Of a stretch of 6,110 bases of DNA, positions 5,775-6,110 are shown in pieces; position 1 is the stretch's first letter, and each line of letters opens with the position of its first letter. The stretch spans positions 1-6,110 of the forward strand of contig JAFNVK010000049.1 in the NCBI GenBank assembly GCA_017379815.1. Direction: 5' to 3'. Under the pieces are notes generated by a model. The model was not told the DNA's origin. It did no database searches and worked only from the letters and a program-made list of their open reading frames with translations. Made by a program: the position numbers and the translations under genes. The stretch comes from Clostridia bacterium (GTDB taxonomy: Bacteria > Bacillota > Clostridia > Oscillospirales > CAG-272).

Positions 5775-6110
5775 GATCCGTTTGGAGAACGTCAGCTACG
5801 TTTATAATAAGGGCTTGCCCTTTGAGCAGATCGCGCTGGATAACGTTTCGCTTTCCATTCGCGCAGGATGCGTCACGGGCATCATCGGTCACACCGGATC
5901 GGGAAAATCCACGATGATGCAGCTGCTCAACGGCCTTGCCGAGCCTACCTCCGGTCGCGTCTTGCTGGACGGATATGATATTAACGCCAAGGCGGAGGAG
6001 ATGTACGGGGAGTGGTCTGCACTCCCCGAATACGCCCATCTCTCCAAGGGTGCGCGCAAAAAGGCGATCCGCCGTGAGGTGGCGCGCCGACGCGCCGAGC
6101 TTTGCTTCCG
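5767..6110 (+). CDS. ecfA2: EcfA2, energy-coupling factor transporter ATPase (partial, cut by right edge)
   Basis: The first 114 codons of the second ECF ATPase. The ATG at 5767 has GGGAGGAG at 5753-5760 and lies inside the end of ecfA1. The N-terminus MDKIRLENVSYVYNKG, ALDNVSLSI (23-31), Walker A IIGHTGSGKST (39-49) and the LNGLAEPTSGRVLLDG run (from about 54) match EcfA2; GHTGSGKST is the usual EcfA2 form. After DIN (71-73) comes a linker rich in charged residues, about 74-114, including SKGARKKAIRREVARRRAELCF, and the expected Q-loop has not been reached by the window end. In EcfA1 next door the Walker A lysine and the Q-loop glutamine are 47 residues apart. Here at least 66 residues follow the lysine without a Q-loop, so an insertion of about 20 or more residues is likely. 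A perfect hairpin (6006-6028) lies in the DNA coding for it. The rest of the gene is outside the window. Confidence 0.92.
   Translation, partial: MDKIRLENVSYVYNKGLPFEQIALDNVSLSIRAGCVTGIIGHTGSGKSTMMQLLNGLAEPTSGRVLLDGYDINAKAEEMYGEWSALPEYAHLSKGARKKAIRREVARRRAELCF
6006..6028 (+). repeat. Perfect 9-bp inverted repeat inside ecfA2
   Basis: CGGGGAGTG (6006-6014) and CACTCCCCG (6020-6028) are exact inverse complements around a 5-nt GTCTG loop. The hairpin lies within the ecfA2 reading frame, in the part coding for the extra linker, and keeps the frame open. It could be a small palindromic insertion or a chance structure. Confidence 0.55.

Overview
The window reads as an ordinary chromosomal stretch from a Gram-positive, low- to mid-GC anaerobe, most likely a Clostridia member of the Oscillospirales/Ruminococcaceae type (inference). 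The signs are a YfhO-family membrane protein, a DUF951 protein, ECF-transporter ATPases of the EcfA1/EcfA2 type, strong purine-rich Shine-Dalgarno sites, GTG and TTG starts, and two near-consensus sigma-A promoters with extended -10 elements. I see no mobile element, CRISPR array, rRNA or tRNA.

Layout: two divergent transcription units share one AT-rich intergenic region at about 3222-3455. The leftward unit (minus strand) runs DUF951 (2994-3221) -> yfhO (82-2997) -> ruvA (start at 33, leaving the window at the left edge). DUF951 and yfhO overlap by 4 bp (ATGA), and ruvA begins 48 bp after the yfhO stop with no terminator between. The rightward unit (plus strand) runs ruvC (3456-3953) -> a COG1092-type SAM-dependent methyltransferase (3977-4843) -> ecfA1 (4881-5774) -> ecfA2 (5767 to the right edge). 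Gaps are 23 and 37 bp, followed by an 8-bp overlap, which suggests one operon.

How the genes work together: RuvC cuts Holliday junctions that RuvA (with RuvB) binds and migrates. Here the two genes sit on opposite strands, each in a unit with otherwise unrelated genes. EcfA1 and EcfA2 form the heterodimeric ATPase of a group II ECF vitamin/metal importer, and ecfT is expected just past the right edge. The methyltransferase probably modifies RNA. YfhO is a polytopic GT-C-like envelope protein. I do not see a novel system. The points most worth a second look are the long linker with a perfect 9-bp hairpin in ecfA2, the split ruv locus, and the closely spaced divergent promoters.
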